This document shows, piece after piece, positions 62,933 to 64,000 of a DNA stretch of 64,000 bases. The notes beneath the pieces are model-generated. The model saw only the letters and a program-made list of their open reading frames with translations, ran no database searches and was not told the origin of the DNA. The stretch spans positions 1 through 64,000 of the forward strand of contig NZ_CANLMZ010000007.1 in assembly GCF_947492645.1 (NCBI RefSeq), written 5' to 3'. This DNA is from an uncultured Pontibacter sp. (GTDB taxonomy: Bacteria; Bacteroidota; Bacteroidia; Cytophagales; Hymenobacteraceae). Made by a program: the position numbers and the translations under genes. The number at the start of each line of letters is the position of its first letter. Position 1 is the stretch's first letter.

Positions 62933-63553
62933 CTATAGTTCGTCTTTGTCGAGTAGTAGCTGCTCTACAACTAACGGCAGGTGCTTGTGTTCCAGCTGGA
63001 GTACACGTGCCGCCAATTCCTCAGGGGTATCCTCAGGGTGCACCGGGCAATACTCCTGAAGTATAAACTCACCTTTGTCGTACTCTTCGTTAACATAGTG
63101 TATGCTTATGCCCGACTGTGCCTCACCGGCTTGCACCACGGCTGTATGCACGTTTAGGCCATGCATGCCTTTGCCGCCATATTTTGGCAGCAGGGCAGGG
63201 TGTATGTTGATGATCTTGTTCGGGAAGGCGTGCAGCAGGTTCTCCGGCACCAGCCACAGAAAGCCAGCCAGTACAATCAGGTCGGGGTTAAAGCGCTTTA
63301 CCTGCTCCAGCACTTTATCAGAGTTGTAAAACGCATCTCTGGAAAACAAAAGAGCCGGGACGTGGTAGGTCTCGGCTCGTGTAAGGGCATAGGCTTTCGG
63401 GTTGTTTGAGAACAGGGCGGCCACACGTATTTGTGGGTGGTGCTCAAAGTGCTCGAGCAGGCGCTGCGCATTGCTCCCCGATCCCGAAGCGAAAATGACT
63501 ATATTCTTCTTATCTGGTCGTTCCAAAAGTATAAGCTTGCTGTGAAGCTGCAA
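62933..63553 (-). CDS. purN: Phosphoribosylglycinamide formyltransferase (PurN)
   Basis: PurN formylates GAR using 10-formyl-tetrahydrofolate. The 206-residue protein has IVIFASGSGSNAQRLLEHF (phosphate loop), the catalytic Asn-His region as NIHPALLPKYGGKGMHG, and SGISIHYVNEEYDKGEFI with the catalytic Asp. No ATG precedes the GSGSN motif in frame. The start must be a TTG at 63553 or 63526; the latter gives a normal-length N-terminus. It is followed by purH after 30 bp. The attC-like site E lies 60 bp upstream. Confidence 0.94.
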   Translation of the reverse strand: MQLHSKLILLERPDKKNIVIFASGSGSNAQRLLEHFEHHPQIRVAALFSNNPKAYALTRAETYHVPALLFSRDAFYNSDKVLEQVKRFNPDLIVLAGFLWLVPENLLHAFPNKIINIHPALLPKYGGKGMHGLNVHTAVVQAGEAQSGISIHYVNEEYDKGEFILQEYCPVHPEDTPEELAARVLQLEHKHLPLVVEQLLLDKDEL

Positions 63554-63613
63554 ATATAGCCAGTTTGGTTTTAGTTGCCAGTAAGTGCAAGTATAAATGT
63601 GTGGGAGAGGAGT

Positions 63614-63681
63614 TGATAACGGTGTAGTGCTATAATATGGGCAAGGCGCAGCCGAAGCCTATATTATGCACCTTGTTATGC
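63614..63681 (-). other. attC-like imperfect hairpin site E
   Basis: On the minus strand it runs from GCATAAC (63675-63681) through TGCATAATATAGGC and its near-complement GCCCATATTATAGCA to CACCGTTATCA (63614 onward). The outer ends pair as ATAAC-AA-GGTG with CACC-GTTAT, leaving two extra bases on one arm, as in attC stems. The stop codon of the gene at 63676 lies inside the site. Confidence 0.45.
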
Positions 63682-64000
63682 CACGTTTATTATATGGCTT
63701 ATTCTTATTATTTCAATTAACTTTTTTAATACTTTTTTTGAAATTATTCTAAAATTTAATTCTATAATAACAAATCTTACAAATACGATTCCTAATAATG
63801 CAGGAAGAATAAGTCCAATAGGATTTTCTACTTCTCTTTGTGAAAGTGTCAATACAATGGAAAGGATTGGAAGCAACACCAAAATTGAGGACAGTATTTT
63901 GTATGTTATATGAATTCTTATTTTGATTGAACCCACTTTCTCTTGAAAATCACCACTTAGAACACAAAAAGCTCCATACTTTGCAGATGAGATTACCTTA
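63676..64000 (-). CDS. Hypothetical membrane protein, 5' end outside the window (candidate gene cassette)
   Basis: The reading frame stays open from the stop at 63676 to the window edge: 21 more codons lie upstream of the GTG at 63936, giving ...KYGAFCVLSGDFQEKVGSIK.... The gene therefore probably starts beyond 64000, and the GTG is only a fallback start. The visible part has two hydrophobic helices (LSSILVLLPILSIVLTL and GLILPALLGIVFVRFVII) and a basic C-terminus. AT-rich, no recognised family. Its stop overlaps attC-like site E. Confidence 0.55.
   Translation of the reverse strand, partial: KVISSAKYGAFCVLSGDFQEKVGSIKIRIHITYKILSSILVLLPILSIVLTLSQREVENPIGLILPALLGIVFVRFVIIELNFRIISKKVLKKLIEIIRISHIINVA

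Noticed and set aside
1..64000. CRISPR array, prophage, insertion sequence or rRNA operon
   Set aside because: No direct-repeat/spacer series, phage structural gene, transposase motif or rRNA sequence was seen.

Overview
The window looks like chromosome from a free-living Bacteroidota, order Cytophagales, probably Hymenobacteraceae (Pontibacter or a relative; the genus is an inference). The signs are a C-terminal type IX secretion sorting domain (2441-4666), a TonB-receptor-like outer-membrane barrel with a carboxypeptidase-regulatory N-terminus (46455-48929), a textbook Bacteroidota promoter TTG-N19-TAnnTTTG before a tRNA (52860-52889), a DUF2157/DUF4401/GDYXXLXY operon, and a purH-mreB-mreC-mreD-mrdA-rodA neighbourhood. 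No prophage, transposase, CRISPR array or rRNA is visible.

Layout. 1-9.4 kb: outer-membrane barrel protein, MurF, a secreted FG-GAP repeat protein with a small coupled gene, an omega-amidase next to a glutamine/methionine-type aminotransferase, a uracil-DNA-glycosylase-like protein, and two divergent, very hydrophilic His/Arg/Asp-rich proteins. 9.5-22.9 kb: a lone receiver protein, a four-PAS protein without an output domain, Mfd, a DUF6056 membrane protein, a cluster of short palindromic REP-like repeats, a coiled-coil protein with an HPD J-motif, an ABC exporter, GluQRS, and two small envelope proteins. 23-34 kb: MscS channel, DUF2911 protein, CPBP protease with an unusual C-terminal extension, the DUF2157 operon, a DinB/BstA-like protein, a PliI-like lysozyme-inhibitor lipoprotein, an SDR and a CarboxypepD_reg protein. 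34-38 kb: small lipoprotein, DUF1801 protein, dienelactone hydrolase, then three small AT-rich hypothetical genes on one strand, each followed at its 3' end by an imperfect hairpin with attC-like ends. 38-50 kb: lipocalin, GNAT, YajQ, TerC, M28 peptidase, DUF4142 lipoprotein, M19 dipeptidase, outer-membrane receptor, SpoU methyltransferase. 50-55 kb: MutS, tRNA-Gly(GCC), tRNA-Leu(UAA), a SpoIIAA-like protein, an acyltransferase. 55.3-63.6 kb, all minus strand: PurN, PurH, then the cell-elongation operon MreB-MreC-MreD-PBP2-RodA. The right edge cuts a small membrane-protein gene that is also followed by an attC-like hairpin.

Two patterns stand out. First, the short motif AAGTATA (reverse TATACTT, with a G/C-ended variant AAGTATG/CATACTT) recurs throughout coding and intergenic DNA far more often than base composition would give. 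Second, at least four small orphan genes of the same orientation carry attC-like hairpins at their 3' ends with no integrase in view, resembling an integron-cassette cluster. All functional statements come from reading the translated proteins and DNA; no database search was run.
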